A DNA stretch of 64,000 nt from Methylobacter sp. (GCA_024636505.1 JAGXGY010000054.1:1-64000); one strand, 5' to 3'. Counted from the first letter of the stretch, positions 48,262 to 58,014 are shown. A program made the numbers and translations. The notes: generated from the sequence alone by a model not told the origin.

Positions 48262-50132
48262 CAGGCACTTTTCTTCTTTAAATAAACTAATAATAGGGAA
48301 ATGGCGGCCGGGGTAATACCGGGAATACGCGATGCCTGACCTAAGGTTTCCGGCCGCTGTTTTTTAAGCTTTTCACTGACTTCATTGGACAGACCGGGCA
48401 CACCGGTGTAATCAATGATCTCCGGCAAGCGCAGGTGATCGAAACGCAAGGCTTTGTCTATTTCGGTTTGCTGCCGGTCGATATAGCCTGCATATTTGGC
48501 TTGAACCTCAACCTGCTCGGCGACCTGCGGATCCATGTCGCCAACATCCATTATAAAGGACAACAATTGTTGAATATCGACTTCCGGTCGACGCAGTAAA
48601 TCCATCAAATTGGCTTCGCGCAATAACGGCTTGCCCCAATATTGCTCGACTTGCGCGGCTTCTTCGGTCTCGGTCCTGACCCATTTCTTTTTCAGGTCCT
48701 CCTGCAATTGCGACACGGCTGCCCGTTTAATCGCGAACGCCTGCCAGCGATGATCGTCAACCAAGCCCAATTCACGGCCTTTTTCGGTCAGGCGCAAATC
48801 GGCGTTGTCTTCCCGAAGCAGCAAACGGTATTCGGCGCGGCTGGTGAACATCCGGTACGGCTCTTGCGTACCTTGGGTAATCAGGTCGTCGATCATCACG
48901 CCGATGTAGGCCTGATCGCGTCCCGGACACCAGCTGTCCAAGCCCTGCACCAAACGCGCCGCATTCAATCCGGCAATTAAGCCTTGCGCCGCCGCCTCTT
49001 CGTAACCGGTGGTGCCGTTGACTTGCCCGGCAAAAAACAGCGCATCCATATGCTTGGTTTCCAATGACGATTTCAAATCCCTTGGATCGAAAAAGTCGTA
49101 TTCAATCGCATAACCGGGGCGCACGATTTCGGCATTCTCAAAACCCAGCATTGAGCGCACAAACGCATACTGCACATCGAAAGGCAGGCTGGTCGATATG
49201 CCGTTGGGATAAATCTCATGGGTATTCAATCCTTCCGGTTCGACAAAAATCTGGTGCGAATCGCGGTCGGCAAAGCGCACGATTTTGTCTTCAATCGACG
49301 GGCAATAACGTGGCCCGATACCCTCGATAATCCCCGAATACAGCGGCGACCTATCTAGGCCGGAACGGATAATGTCATGGGTTTTGCTATTGGTGCGCGT
49401 TATATGGCAGGGAATCTGCCGGGGATGATGACCCGGCTTGCCGAGAAACGAGAACACCGGCACCGGATCGTCGCCGTGCTGCTCTTCCAGCTTGCCAAAA
49501 TCGATGGTGCGGCCGTCGATACGCGGCGGCGTGCCGGTTTTTAAGCGGTCGATCCGAAACGGCAATTCCCGCAACCGGTCGGCCAGCGCAATCGAGGCCG
49601 GATCGCCGGCACGACCGCCGCTGTAATTTTCCAAACCGATATGGATTTTGCCGCCTAAAAAAGTGCCGGTGGTTAACACCACGGCTCTTGCGGTAAAATT
49701 CAAACCCATTTGGGTTTTAACGCCGACAACTCTATCGCCCTCGACCATCAAATCGGACACGGTTTGCTGAAATAAAGCCAGATTGGGCTGATTTTCCAGC
49801 GCAGTCCTTACCGCCTGCTTGTAAAGCTGACGATCCGCCTGAGCGCGAGTCGCCCTGACTGCCGGGCCTTTACTGGCATTCAAGGTGCGAAACTGAATGC
49901 CGCCGTGATCGGTAGCCCTAGCCATTATTCCGCCCAAAGCATCAATTTCTTTAACTAAATGACCCTTGCCTATGCCGCCAATGGCAGGATTGCAGCTCAT
50001 TTGTCCCAGGGTGTCGATATTTTGCGTCAGCAACAAGGTGTTGGCACCGCTCCGGGCCGATGCCAGCGCGGCTTCCGTTCCCGCATGTCCGCCGCCCACT
50101 ACAATGACATCAAAGTCTTTTCTAAATTTCAC
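48261..50132 (-). CDS. mnmG: tRNA uridine 5-carboxymethylaminomethyl modification enzyme MnmG
   Basis: The 623-residue FAD enzyme works with MnmE to modify wobble uridine 34. Seen: [19 protein letters not shown] near 11 (FAD site), the conserved [20 protein letters not shown] near 47 and the C-terminal [13 protein letters not shown]. The order mnmG-rsmG-parA-parB-atp is classic near the chromosome origin, though I see no DnaA-box cluster here. Confidence 0.97.
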   Translation of the reverse strand: MKFRKDFDVIVVGGGHAGTEAALASARSGANTLLLTQNIDTLGQMSCNPAIGGIGKGHLVKEIDALGGIMARATDHGGIQFRTLNASKGPAVRATRAQADRQLYKQAVRTALENQPNLALFQQTVSDLMVEGDRVVGVKTQMGLNFTARAVVLTTGTFLGGKIHIGLENYSGGRAGDPASIALADRLRELPFRIDRLKTGTPPRIDGRTIDFGKLEEQHGDDPVPVFSFLGKPGHHPRQIPCHITRTNSKTHDIIRSGLDRSPLYSGIIEGIGPRYCPSIEDKIVRFADRDSHQIFVEPEGLNTHEIYPNGISTSLPFDVQYAFVRSMLGFENAEIVRPGYAIEYDFFDPRDLKSSLETKHMDALFFAGQVNGTTGYEEAAAQGLIAGLNAARLVQGLDSWCPGRDQAYIGVMIDDLITQGTQEPYRMFTSRAEYRLLLREDNADLRLTEKGRELGLVDDHRWQAFAIKRAAVSQLQEDLKKKWVRTETEEAAQVEQYWGKPLLREANLMDLLRRPEVDIQQLLSFIMDVGDMDPQVAEQVEVQAKYAGYIDRQQTEIDKALRFDHLRLPEIIDYTGVPGLSNEVSEKLKKQRPETLGQASRIPGITPAAISLLLVYLKKKSA

Positions 50133-50212
50133 TAGCGCTATGGTCTCTTAAAAAATGCTGTATTATTGCCGTGCGGATTCACACAAACTTATCCTATTAT
50201 AAGAGGTAAATG

Positions 50213-50446
50213 ATGAAAAAACGTAAAAATCAAACAGCAAGCGATGCTATTCCGAACCAAAACCCGGTCGCCAAGTACGCGCACCTGTTTAATAAAGCGC
50301 AAACTTTTTGCGATAAAAGCAAATACAGCCGCAAAGCAAAACACACAAAGCAGGAGGCTATTCCAAGGGTTCTGGACAGAATTATTGGAATAGCCTCCTG
50401 CTTTGTTCAGGCTTGGCGCTCGACAAACCCTGCACACTACAGATAA
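50213..50446 (+). CDS. ArfA-like small basic protein, possible alternative ribosome-rescue factor
   Basis: The 77-residue frame starts at ATG 50213 after AGAGG; ATG 50210 is also possible. The N-terminal half is strongly basic, and KYSRKAKHTKQEA at about 38-50 resembles the SYMRKGKH segment of ArfA, which rescues stalled ribosomes by recruiting RF2. The second support is the mRNA: a perfect 21-bp stem lies inside the coding region from codon 45 on, as in arfA, where RNase III cuts a coding hairpin to make a truncated active protein. Residues after about 45 would then be absent from the active form. The overall similarity is weak, so the call is tentative. It is divergent from mnmG. Confidence 0.5.
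   Translation: MKKRKNQTASDAIPNQNPVAKYAHLFNKAQTFCDKSKYSRKAKHTKQEAIPRVLDRIIGIASCFVQAWRSTNPAHYR
50346..50405 (+). promoter_or_regulatory. 21-bp perfect hairpin within the ArfA-like coding sequence
   Basis: Arms 50346-50366 and 50385-50405 are perfectly complementary (arm core GCAGGAGGCTATTCC) with an 18-base loop. It is long enough to be an RNase III site and could also cause termination, although only a short T-rich stretch (CTTTGTTC) follows. Confidence 0.85.
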
Positions 50447-50507
50447 AAAATCCGCATATTATCTGTTGATCGATAATGGCAAAAATTGATGGTAAAAAAC
50501 ACCGGCG

Positions 50508-51818
50508 ATGGCACTCGATATAATACGCTTTATTAAAGAAGATATTTGGATGCTAAGCGAACATGAATTTTCCCCGCTTAAAGCAACCTTTATAAAATCA
50601 TTAAAAATAGTTTTATTAGCCCTCCACGGTTTTATGCGCGACCTTTGCCCATTGCGCGCCTCGGCTTTAACGCTTTACACCTTACTTGCTGTGGTACCCG
50701 TCATCGCCATGCTGTTTGGCATCGCTAAAGGTTTTGGCCTTGAAAAAATGCTGGAGCAACAACTGCTTGAACAAATACCCCATCAAGATACCACCGTACT
50801 CAAATTAATCGACTTCGCCCAAAATCTCTTGGAAAAGACCCAGGGCGAAGTGGTTGCCGGGATCGGCGTGATCATGCTGCTTTGGTCGGTAACCAGCATG
50901 ATCGGCAATATCGAGGATTCGTTCAATTATATTTGGAAAATCAGTAAAGGCAGGCCCTTAAATAGGAAATTAAGCGACTATATTTCGTTTATGTTGCTAG
51001 GACTGTTCTTATTAATCTTATCGAGCAGTATTACGGTATTTTTAAAAACTAAAATAACGGGGTTAAGCACAGCCATTGCCTTACCTCAATTCGGCGAAGG
51101 TTTGTTGCTTGGCGCCTTGAGCTTGTCGCCCTTGTTGCTGATGATCGGCTTGTTCTCGATTACCTTTATTTTCATGCCTAATCATAAAGTCAATACGGGC
51201 GCAGGTATCATTGCCGCTGTTGTCACCGGGATTATGTATCACGTTCTACAGTCGCTGTATCTAGGCCTGCAGATTGGCGTATCCAACTATAACGCAATTT
51301 ACGGCAGCTTGGCGGCACTCCCGTTATTCGTGATATGGGTACAAATAGGCTGGATGATTGTTTTATTCGGTTGTCAGATAGCTTTTTATACCCAGAATTA
51401 TTCGGGGTATCGGCATAATCACAGCTTTTCAGCATTCAGTTTCACCTTAAAAAAAATTGTCGCGCTGCATGTAACCGCCTTGATTGTTAACAATTTTGTT
51501 CATTTAAGCAAGCCGCTGACGGCTGATGCAATCGCTTCAGGATTACAGATTTCTAAAGCCGTTGTGCAAAGTCTTTTGGACTTTCTGACAGCCAGTCATA
51601 TTGTTATCAGGTTAAAAACCGAAGATGGCGATGATGTTTATTTGCCCGCTACCGATACCAATAAGCTGACGGTGGCTTTTGTGATTAATGCGATGGAACA
51701 GTGCGGTCGCAATAATCTTCCGGATTTTAAGCAAGACCCCTTGTTTGGCAATATGCTTAACCATTTCGGCAAATGCCTGGAAACCTCAGAACAAAACCGT
51801 TTGCTGAAAGATATTTAG
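50508..51818 (+). CDS. YihY/BrkB family inner membrane protein
   Basis: The 436-residue protein has the six-helix YihY/BrkB domain (about 35-310): RDLCPLRASALTLYTLLAVV near 43, TSMIGNIEDSFNYIWKI near 128, YHVLQSLYLGLQIGVSNYNA near 244 followed by IYGSLAALPLFVIWVQIGW. The remaining C-terminal 120 residues resemble a winged-helix tail (LTADAIASGLQISKAVVQSL). The old RNase BN annotation of this family is wrong; the function is not settled. Confidence 0.88.
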   Translation: MALDIIRFIKEDIWMLSEHEFSPLKATFIKSLKIVLLALHGFMRDLCPLRASALTLYTLLAVVPVIAMLFGIAKGFGLEKMLEQQLLEQIPHQDTTVLKLIDFAQNLLEKTQGEVVAGIGVIMLLWSVTSMIGNIEDSFNYIWKISKGRPLNRKLSDYISFMLLGLFLLILSSSITVFLKTKITGLSTAIALPQFGEGLLLGALSLSPLLLMIGLFSITFIFMPNHKVNTGAGIIAAVVTGIMYHVLQSLYLGLQIGVSNYNAIYGSLAALPLFVIWVQIGWMIVLFGCQIAFYTQNYSGYRHNHSFSAFSFTLKKIVALHVTALIVNNFVHLSKPLTADAIASGLQISKAVVQSLLDFLTASHIVIRLKTEDGDDVYLPATDTNKLTVAFVINAMEQCGRNNLPDFKQDPLFGNMLNHFGKCLETSEQNRLLKDI

Positions 51819-52084
51819 AAATGCACTCTACATCGCGATAAATTATAAATTATAAGAACAGCCGGTTGAGCCAAGGCTTGAATTATTTCAATTTCAGCCG
51901 TGACCGACCTGCAACAGACCTATTCCTGTTTTTTTCATTCATGGCTGCTAAATCATTACGAACATTTTATTGAATGTTAGAATAGGGCTAAAACATGCAG
52001 TGGATCGAATAGCAGCTATCTAAAAAACGCATAAAACGGGCATCGTCAACAACCATTTTTTATCTTATATTTAAAGAGGACACT

Positions 52085-54742
52085 ATGCGGAACATGAAGC
52101 TTTTACCCGCGCTGATTGGGGCGACACTTGTAATTGCTGTCATTTTATATGTTGCCTTTTATTTCATATTTCTTGATCTGTTTGTTGACTTATGGTGGTA
52201 CCAATCATTAAAACTCGAAGCCTACTTCTGGTTAAGATTGTTGTACAAGTTTTTTCTTTCCGGGGGGGTCACCCTGGCGTTCTTTGCTATTTTCTTTTTC
52301 CATTTCTGGATTGCATCGCGTTATTTGGGCTTAAATCCTCAGGATGAAATTCTCATCAACGCTGATAAACGCCGACGCTTCCAACGCTTTGCCGATACTT
52401 TCATGAGCGGATCGGCAAAAATATACACGCCGGTTTCTTTAATTCTAGCTTTTTTTATCGCCATTCCTTTCTACCATCAATGGGAAACCGCGCTGCTGTA
52501 TTTTTTCGGCAGCGCTTCGGGAGTGACCGAACCGGTTTACGGCCAGGACGTCAGCTTTTATCTATTGTCCTACCCGATCTACATGCTGATCCAGCAAGAG
52601 ATGCTAACCACGGCCAGCCTGATCTTCTGCATGGTTGGCGTATTGTATTGGCTGGAACATATTTTTGTGCCCAACCAGAGCAAGGAATTTCCGTTGGGCG
52701 CCAAAATCCATTTGGTCATACTGATGGGCTTTGTGGTTTTATTCGTGGTGTGGGGCTTCATGCTGCAACGCTTTTCGCTGCTGTATACCGACAGCCACGA
52801 GCCGATATTTTACGGCCCCGGTTTTACCGAAATCCGTTATCAACTGCCGCTGATTTGGCTGGCCATCATTGCCTTTCTGACGGTGGCCGTTTCCGCCGGC
52901 GTGTTTATTTTTTCAGAAAAACATCGCATCAAAACACCGCTGTTAATATCGTTTACCGTTTTTCTCGCCGTCCTGGGTCTACCCAAGGTTCAGTTTATTC
53001 CTGATTTAATTGAAAAATACATTGTCAACCCGAATCCGGTTAGAACCGAAAAACCGTTCATGCAGCACAATATCGATGCCACCGTCAATGCTTATGATTT
53101 AAAAAACATCAAAATCATCGACCTCCCGATCAAACTCAATGCCGTTGACGATATTGAAACATGGAGCACGCAAAAACATTTTGAAAACATACCGGTTTGG
53201 GACAGGGAAATCCTGATTGATACTTATAAACAGTTGCAATCGATAAGGCCCTATTACACCTTTCTATCTGTCGACGAGGATCGTTATTTTCTTCGCGACC
53301 ACGTCAGACAGGTCAATCTTGCCGCCCGGGAAGTCAATTTATCGAAGTTGCCCGCCGAAGCGCAAAACTGGGAAAACACGCATCTACGCTATATGCATGG
53401 CTGGGGCGCGGTGGTCACGCCTGCCGCACAAGATGCAGGTCGGCCTCTGCTCTGGTATTTGCGCGATTTAAACCTGAACTCAAATATCGGCTTAAGCGTT
53501 AAATATCCGGACATTTATTATGGTCAGGAACAATATGACTACGCCATCGTACCTAACAAGCTAAACGTGGTCGGCATTTCCGGCACCCTGACCGATCCCG
53601 GCGTGGAAAGCGTTTATAAAGGCGAGGGCGGCATACCGATTCCCTCGCTGTTCAGAAAGGCGTTATTCGCCTTTTATTTCAAGGACGAAAAAATATTCTT
53701 TTCGACCAATATCACGAAAGAAAGCCAGGTTTTGATGCGCCGGAATATCAGCGAACGCATCCAGACACTGACGCCTTTTCTGCACCTGGATAGCGACCCC
53801 TATTTGGTGCTAACCAAGGATCGGTTTTACTGGATACAGGATGCCTACACGCTTTCCAACCGATATCCCGTTTCCAAATCCGCAGACGATGATTTTCTCG
53901 ATGGCAAACAGGAATTCAACTATATTCGCAACTCCGTCAAGGTGGTGGTTGACGCGTTTGACGGCGGTGTACATTACTATATTTCCGACCCCTCGGATGT
54001 GATCATTCAAGCGTATAACATTGCCTATCCGAGCCTGTTTAAAAATCTGGAGGAAATGCCCGCCGAACTGAAGTCGCATCTGCGTTATCCGAGAGATCTT
54101 TTTTATCTGCAGATGAAGGTGTTCGCCAAATATCATCAAAACAAGCCCGAACTGTTTTACGAACAGGCCGAAACGTGGCAATTCGCTAAAGTCCGGGGAG
54201 AACCGGTAAGGCCTTATTATCAGACTATCGATTTCGGCAACTGCAATAACAAAGAAGAATTCGTCATGCTGAACCCGATGACGCCTATTAACAGCAACAA
54301 TCTGAGCATGATAGGGATCGCCGGCATAGTGGATAACGAGGACTGCGGTTCAGTCTATAAGCCCGGTATTACCCTTTATAAATTCCGCAAGGATGTCCAG
54401 GTCAACGGACCTGCGCAGGTTGAATCGCTGATCGAGCAAGATCCGGAGATTTCCGCGCAATTCACGCTCTGGAATCAGGGCGGCTCCAATATCCGCCTGG
54501 GCCGCATGATCATCATGCCGATGGGCAATAGCGTACTCTATGTGCAGCCGGTTTACATCGTCTCGACCACAAACGGCATCCCGGAACTGCTCAGGACTAT
54601 TGTTTCGATCGGCAATCACGTGGTCATGGACACCAACTTCTGGTCGGCGTTTAACCGATTGAAACAAATTCATCTCAAAAATGCCACCGAAAGCGACGGA
54701 ACAGGGACTTCCAAGCCTGCTACAGAACTGAAACAGAACTGA
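52085..54742 (+). CDS. UPF0182 family membrane protein
   Basis: The 885-residue protein has about seven membrane segments in the first 320 residues (e.g. LFVDLWWYQSLKLEAYFWLR region near 37) followed by a large extracytoplasmic domain. FVDLWWYQS, YGQDVSFYLLSYP near 157 and HNIDATVNAYDL near 325 are signatures of UPF0182. The family has no known function. Translation starts at ATG 52085 after AGAGGACACT. A hairpin follows the stop at 54762. Confidence 0.88.
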   Translation: MRNMKLLPALIGATLVIAVILYVAFYFIFLDLFVDLWWYQSLKLEAYFWLRLLYKFFLSGGVTLAFFAIFFFHFWIASRYLGLNPQDEILINADKRRRFQRFADTFMSGSAKIYTPVSLILAFFIAIPFYHQWETALLYFFGSASGVTEPVYGQDVSFYLLSYPIYMLIQQEMLTTASLIFCMVGVLYWLEHIFVPNQSKEFPLGAKIHLVILMGFVVLFVVWGFMLQRFSLLYTDSHEPIFYGPGFTEIRYQLPLIWLAIIAFLTVAVSAGVFIFSEKHRIKTPLLISFTVFLAVLGLPKVQFIPDLIEKYIVNPNPVRTEKPFMQHNIDATVNAYDLKNIKIIDLPIKLNAVDDIETWSTQKHFENIPVWDREILIDTYKQLQSIRPYYTFLSVDEDRYFLRDHVRQVNLAAREVNLSKLPAEAQNWENTHLRYMHGWGAVVTPAAQDAGRPLLWYLRDLNLNSNIGLSVKYPDIYYGQEQYDYAIVPNKLNVVGISGTLTDPGVESVYKGEGGIPIPSLFRKALFAFYFKDEKIFFSTNITKESQVLMRRNISERIQTLTPFLHLDSDPYLVLTKDRFYWIQDAYTLSNRYPVSKSADDDFLDGKQEFNYIRNSVKVVVDAFDGGVHYYISDPSDVIIQAYNIAYPSLFKNLEEMPAELKSHLRYPRDLFYLQMKVFAKYHQNKPELFYEQAETWQFAKVRGEPVRPYYQTIDFGNCNNKEEFVMLNPMTPINSNNLSMIGIAGIVDNEDCGSVYKPGITLYKFRKDVQVNGPAQVESLIEQDPEISAQFTLWNQGGSNIRLGRMIIMPMGNSVLYVQPVYIVSTTNGIPELLRTIVSIGNHVVMDTNFWSAFNRLKQIHLKNATESDGTGTSKPATELKQN

Positions 54743-54761
54743 GCGTCTCCGTTGAAATAAT

Positions 54762-54795
54762 CGCTGTAGGTGCAAATAAGTTCACACCTGCAGCG
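54762..54795 (+). terminator. hairpin after the UPF0182 gene
   Basis: CGCTGTAGGTG pairs with CACCTGCAGCG (11 bp with one G-T pair) across a 12-base loop, followed by GTTTAACTTATTT. It is a possible terminator and resembles the hairpin at 34586 in layout. Confidence 0.5.
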
Positions 54796-54849
54796 GTTTA
54801 ACTTATTTCGCCGCTGTTCCTGAAAAATCATGAAACACCAGGTAACCTT

Positions 54850-55680
54850 ATCATCATTTCTGTCGTTATCCCCAGCTACAATCGCCGCGACCTGCTGAAA
54901 CGGGCGCTATTATCCGTCTATGCTCAAAGCGTATTACCGACAGACGTTATCGTCATTGATGACGGCTCTACCGATGGTACTGAAGCCATGCTCCAACAGA
55001 AATTTCCTCAGGTAAATTATTACCTTCAGGAAAATCTCGGCGTCAGCGCAGCACGCAATCTCGGCATTCAAAGATCAACCGGCGACTGGCTGGCTTTTTT
55101 AGATTCCGATGACGAATGGCTGCCTGAAAAACTGGCTAAACAGATGGCAGCGCTGGCGGATCACCCCGAACATCAGGTTTGCCACACCGAAGAAAACTGG
55201 ATACGCAATGGAACCCGGGTTAACGTACCCCAAAAATACCTCAAAAGCGGAGGCTGGATATTTGATCAGTGCTTAACGCTGTGTGCGATGTCGCCCTCCA
55301 CGGTATTGATACACCGCTCGGTATTGACAGAAATCGGCCTGTTCGATACCCGACTGCCTGCTTGCGAAGACTATGACCTGTGGCTCAGAATTACCGCAGA
55401 TTATCCGGTTTTATTGCTTGAACAACCGCAAATAAACAAGCATGGCGGTCATCAAGACCAGTTATCCGGCGCCTATTGGGGTATGGATCGTTTTCGAATC
55501 AGCGCCTTGCAAAAAATCATTGATGCCGGTCATTTATCTGACAAAAACCGGCAGGCGGCGGTAAATATGCTGATAAAGAAAGCCAATATTTACCTTAACG
55601 GCGTTACAAAACGCGGAAAAACCGATGAAGCCAGCTATTACCAACAACTCATTAAGTGCTATGAAGCAGATGCTATTTGA
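54850..55680 (+). CDS. GT2 family glycosyltransferase with no normal start codon
   Basis: The frame encodes a GT-A type glycosyltransferase: ISVVIPSYNRRDLLKRALLS, DDGSTDGT, NLGVSAARNLGIQRSTGDWL and the metal motif LDSDDEW. The family begins about two residues before ISVV. No ATG, GTG or TTG occurs at the natural place: the frame is open back to 54802 with only CTG, ATT or ATC codons (54850 is ATC), while an ATG at 54830 is in another frame and the first in-frame ATG (54988) would remove the nucleotide-binding strand. Either a rare start codon, or a frameshift between 54830 and 54860, or a sequencing error. The C-terminal part of about 80 residues after the GT core is helical. Acceptor unknown. 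Confidence 0.7.
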   Translation: MIISVVIPSYNRRDLLKRALLSVYAQSVLPTDVIVIDDGSTDGTEAMLQQKFPQVNYYLQENLGVSAARNLGIQRSTGDWLAFLDSDDEWLPEKLAKQMAALADHPEHQVCHTEENWIRNGTRVNVPQKYLKSGGWIFDQCLTLCAMSPSTVLIHRSVLTEIGLFDTRLPACEDYDLWLRITADYPVLLLEQPQINKHGGHQDQLSGAYWGMDRFRISALQKIIDAGHLSDKNRQAAVNMLIKKANIYLNGVTKRGKTDEASYYQQLIKCYEADAI

Positions 55681-55689
55681 TCCTAAATC

Positions 55690-55828
55690 GTAACTACTCA
55701 GCGCCATCAAATACAATGGAACGCAGATGACGCAGATGAATATGATGAACACAGATACTTCAGAAAAATCTTACACATCATAATTATCAGCGTCATCAGC
55801 GTTCTGTTTTTGGCTGCTGAGTAGTAAC
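55690..55828. repeat. family-A MITE-like element, best preserved copy
   Basis: The left end GTAACTACTCAGCGCCATCA, then AATGGAACGCAGATGACG, and the inverted right end GTTACTACTCAGCAGCC, then AAAACAGAACGCTGATGACG, make an almost perfect inverted repeat of about 50 bases around a short centre. The right arm lies inside the reading frame of the regulator gene and supplies its last ten codons and stop. Confidence 0.85.
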
Positions 55829-56470
55829 CCTAAAGCTACAGTTACAATCACCCTTGGCCATACAGCTTAACTGCTCAACTTCTTTGTCTAGCAACGAGGA
55901 CATAAACGCCAAATCGAACTCGCAAATCTCATGATGTTTCTGCGCCAGATCGTGATAAATACAATGGTAAGCCTGGATATTCGGATATTCAGTTTCGGGT
56001 TCTTCATCAACTTTCACCTGAAAACCCAAATCGGTCATGATTACAATCAGTTCGGCAATACGTTCATGTGATTTTTTGCCTTCAAACTTGCCGCGTAGCT
56101 TATCCGCCATGTTGCTACCCAGTTTTTGCATATAAACTTTAAAGCGTTCAGCGCCCAATTCCTGTTGTAAATCGCTGAGAATCAGCTCTGAAAACCAGGC
56201 ATATTGCTTCGGGAAATAATTATTGCCTTTGTCGGTTATGACATAAATCATCACCGGACGCCCTGCTGTTTTATTGAGCGTATTCTTTCTGATATAGCCA
56301 TCCCGCTCAAGAACCACAAAGTGCTGCTGCACCCCTGTTCTTGAAATATCCAGTAATTTGGCCAGCTCATCAACACTCAAGCCGTTTCGGTTTACCATCA
56401 AGTGTTCAAGTATCTGATGTTGACGGGAACTTATTTTTTGAGGTATTAGCTGGGACATCCTTCTGATCAT
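55796..56470 (-). CDS. cysteine-rich HTH transcriptional regulator (SufR-like)
   Basis: The 224-residue protein has an N-terminal winged helix-turn-helix (about 15-75, LSVDELAKLLDISRTGVQQH) and a C-terminal segment with cysteines spaced C-X12-C-X19-C (HCIYHDL..HEIC..LSC) followed by KGDCNC. SufR and related sensors hold a Fe-S cluster on similar cysteines. It is divergent from the hemoglobin and reductase genes, so it may sense NO, oxygen or cluster damage and control them; this is inference. Residues 215-224 (VTTQQPKTER) and the stop are encoded by the family-A element. The start at 56470 has no clear ribosome site; ATG 56458 is an alternative. Confidence 0.75.
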   Translation of the reverse strand: MIRRMSQLIPQKISSRQHQILEHLMVNRNGLSVDELAKLLDISRTGVQQHFVVLERDGYIRKNTLNKTAGRPVMIYVITDKGNNYFPKQYAWFSELILSDLQQELGAERFKVYMQKLGSNMADKLRGKFEGKKSHERIAELIVIMTDLGFQVKVDEEPETEYPNIQAYHCIYHDLAQKHHEICEFDLAFMSSLLDKEVEQLSCMAKGDCNCSFRVTTQQPKTER

Positions 56471-56510
56471 TTCTGTTTTTCGAACAGCAATAATAGCCTA
56501 TTATGACGTA

Positions 56511-56530
56511 TATAACTTGTAAAAGTTTTA
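56511..56530. promoter_or_regulatory. candidate operator in the divergent regulator/hemoglobin gap
   Basis: An inverted repeat AACTT-GTAA-AAGTT (56514-56527), extended by TA on either side, lies between the two divergent genes. A possible promoter for the hemoglobin gene (TTGAGC, 17 bases, TAAAAA) is just downstream. It could bind the adjacent regulator. Confidence 0.45.
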
Positions 56531-56622
56531 TAGCAAAAAGTCATCTGTTGTTATAAACTTCCGCTTGAGCGAGTTTGCTTAAATACATAAAAATAATTAC
56601 TTATACACGACTGGAGACAAGA

Positions 56623-57015
56623 ATGAGCGAATCACAAGAAACAGCTTCAACCCAAACACTCTACGAACAACTTGGCGGCGAAGCGGCTGTTGATGCGGCT
56701 GTCGATATTTTTTATCGCAAAGTACTGTCCGATTACCGCATTAACCGTTTTTTTGACAATTCCGATATGGAGCAACAAGCCGCCAAACAAAAAGCTTTTT
56801 TGACTATGGCCTTTGGCGGACCCAATAATTACAACGGTACAGATATGCGTAACGCTCATGCCCATCTGGTCAAAATGGGCTTGAATGCCAGCCATTTCGA
56901 TGCCGTCATGGAGCATCTTGGCGCAACATTAACAGAATTAAATGTACCGCCGGAATTGATCGCCCAAGCTGCGGCGATTGCCGAAAGCACGCGCAAGGAT
57001 GTATTAGGCAAGTAA
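56623..57015 (+). CDS. group 1 truncated hemoglobin
   Basis: The 130-residue protein is a 2-on-2 hemoglobin: LYEQLGGEAAVDAAVDIFYR near 13 with the distal B10 tyrosine in DIFYRKVL, FLTMAFGG near 60 and the proximal histidine in AHAHLVKMGL near 84. Such proteins bind oxygen and nitric oxide. The start at 56623 has GGAGA upstream. The next gene, a reductase, begins 22 bases after the stop, suggesting a hemoglobin-reductase nitric-oxide dioxygenase pair. A close paralogue is at 61475. Confidence 0.93.
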   Translation: MSESQETASTQTLYEQLGGEAAVDAAVDIFYRKVLSDYRINRFFDNSDMEQQAAKQKAFLTMAFGGPNNYNGTDMRNAHAHLVKMGLNASHFDAVMEHLGATLTELNVPPELIAQAAAIAESTRKDVLGK

Positions 57016-57036
57016 CTGAAATATCAGGTGGAGACT

Positions 57037-58014
57037 ATGCAACGCATCACTATTGGCGAATCAACATTTTCCTGTCAACCCAATGAGACCGTATTGGAAA
57101 CCCTGCTAAGGGAAAACATAAAAGTCCCTCACGGTTGTCGCCAAGGTCTTTGCCAGGCTTGCCAAATGCGCAGTCTTGATAACTCTCCACCGACTTCATC
57201 CCAAGTCGGCCTTAAAGATACTCTGCAGAAACAACACTATTTTTTGGCGTGTCTTTGTCATCCTGAGCAGGATATGACTGTTGCCTTGCCCAACCAGCAG
57301 GGCGCATCCATTGAAGCCCGCGTTGTCAGCAAACAACTGTTGAGCCCCGATATCGTACAGTTGATTTTGGAATACCAAAGCCCGTTTAGTTTTTTCGCCG
57401 GTCAGTTTGTTAACTTAAAACGACCCGATGGTTTAACCCGCAGCTATTCGATTGCCAATATCCCGCTAGCCAAAAACATCCTGGAATTTCATATTCGCCG
57501 CTTGCCGAACGGTCAATTCAGCAGCTGGGTGTATGATGAAGTGGCGTTAGACGCGCAATTATCCATTTCAGAGGCTCAAGGCGCTTGCCATTATCTGCCG
57601 GGGCGCGCCGAGCAACCGTTAATGCTGGTCGGCACCGGTAGCGGCCTGGCACCGCTTTACGGCATTATTGCCGATGCTTTGGCGCAAGATCACTCAGGCC
57701 CCATCCACTTGTTTCATGGTAGCCGTGATATTAACGGGCTGTATTTCATTGATGAAATGCGTAAGCTTGCCGCAGAATTTGATAATTTCCATTACACACC
57801 CTGTCTTTCAGGCGAGGATATCGACTCCGAATACCTCCGGGGCCGCGCTGATGACCTTGCTTTATCATCCACTGAAACCTTAAGTGGGTGGCGGGTTTTT
57901 CTGTGCGGACACCCGGAAATGATCAATCAGGCAAAAAAAACGGCTTTTATGAAAGGCGCGTCTATAAATGATATTTACACCGACGCTTTTCATGTGTTCC
58001 AGGTAGAAAAATAA
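57037..58014 (+). CDS. 2Fe-2S/FAD/NAD(P)H oxidoreductase, partner of the hemoglobin
   Basis: The 325-residue protein contains an N-terminal plant-type ferredoxin domain with C34, C39 and C42 (CRQGLCQAC) and a fourth cysteine in ACLCHPE near 72, an FAD-binding domain with RSYSIANIP near 140, and an NAD domain with GTGSGLAPLYGI near 198. The domain order matches methane monooxygenase reductase-like proteins. It probably reduces the adjacent hemoglobin. Start ATG 57037 follows AGGTGGAG; a GTG at 57028 is possible. Paralogue at 60465. Confidence 0.9.
   Translation: MQRITIGESTFSCQPNETVLETLLRENIKVPHGCRQGLCQACQMRSLDNSPPTSSQVGLKDTLQKQHYFLACLCHPEQDMTVALPNQQGASIEARVVSKQLLSPDIVQLILEYQSPFSFFAGQFVNLKRPDGLTRSYSIANIPLAKNILEFHIRRLPNGQFSSWVYDEVALDAQLSISEAQGACHYLPGRAEQPLMLVGTGSGLAPLYGIIADALAQDHSGPIHLFHGSRDINGLYFIDEMRKLAAEFDNFHYTPCLSGEDIDSEYLRGRADDLALSSTETLSGWRVFLCGHPEMINQAKKTAFMKGASINDIYTDAFHVFQVEK

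Noticed and set aside
50133-50507. Chromosome origin next to mnmG
   Set aside because: Gene order suggests proximity to the origin, but no cluster of TTATCCACA-type boxes or AT-rich 13-mers is visible here.
50508-51818. Ribonuclease BN annotation for the YihY gene
   Set aside because: The RNase BN activity belongs to a different gene (rnz/elaC); the membrane fold here is YihY/BrkB.
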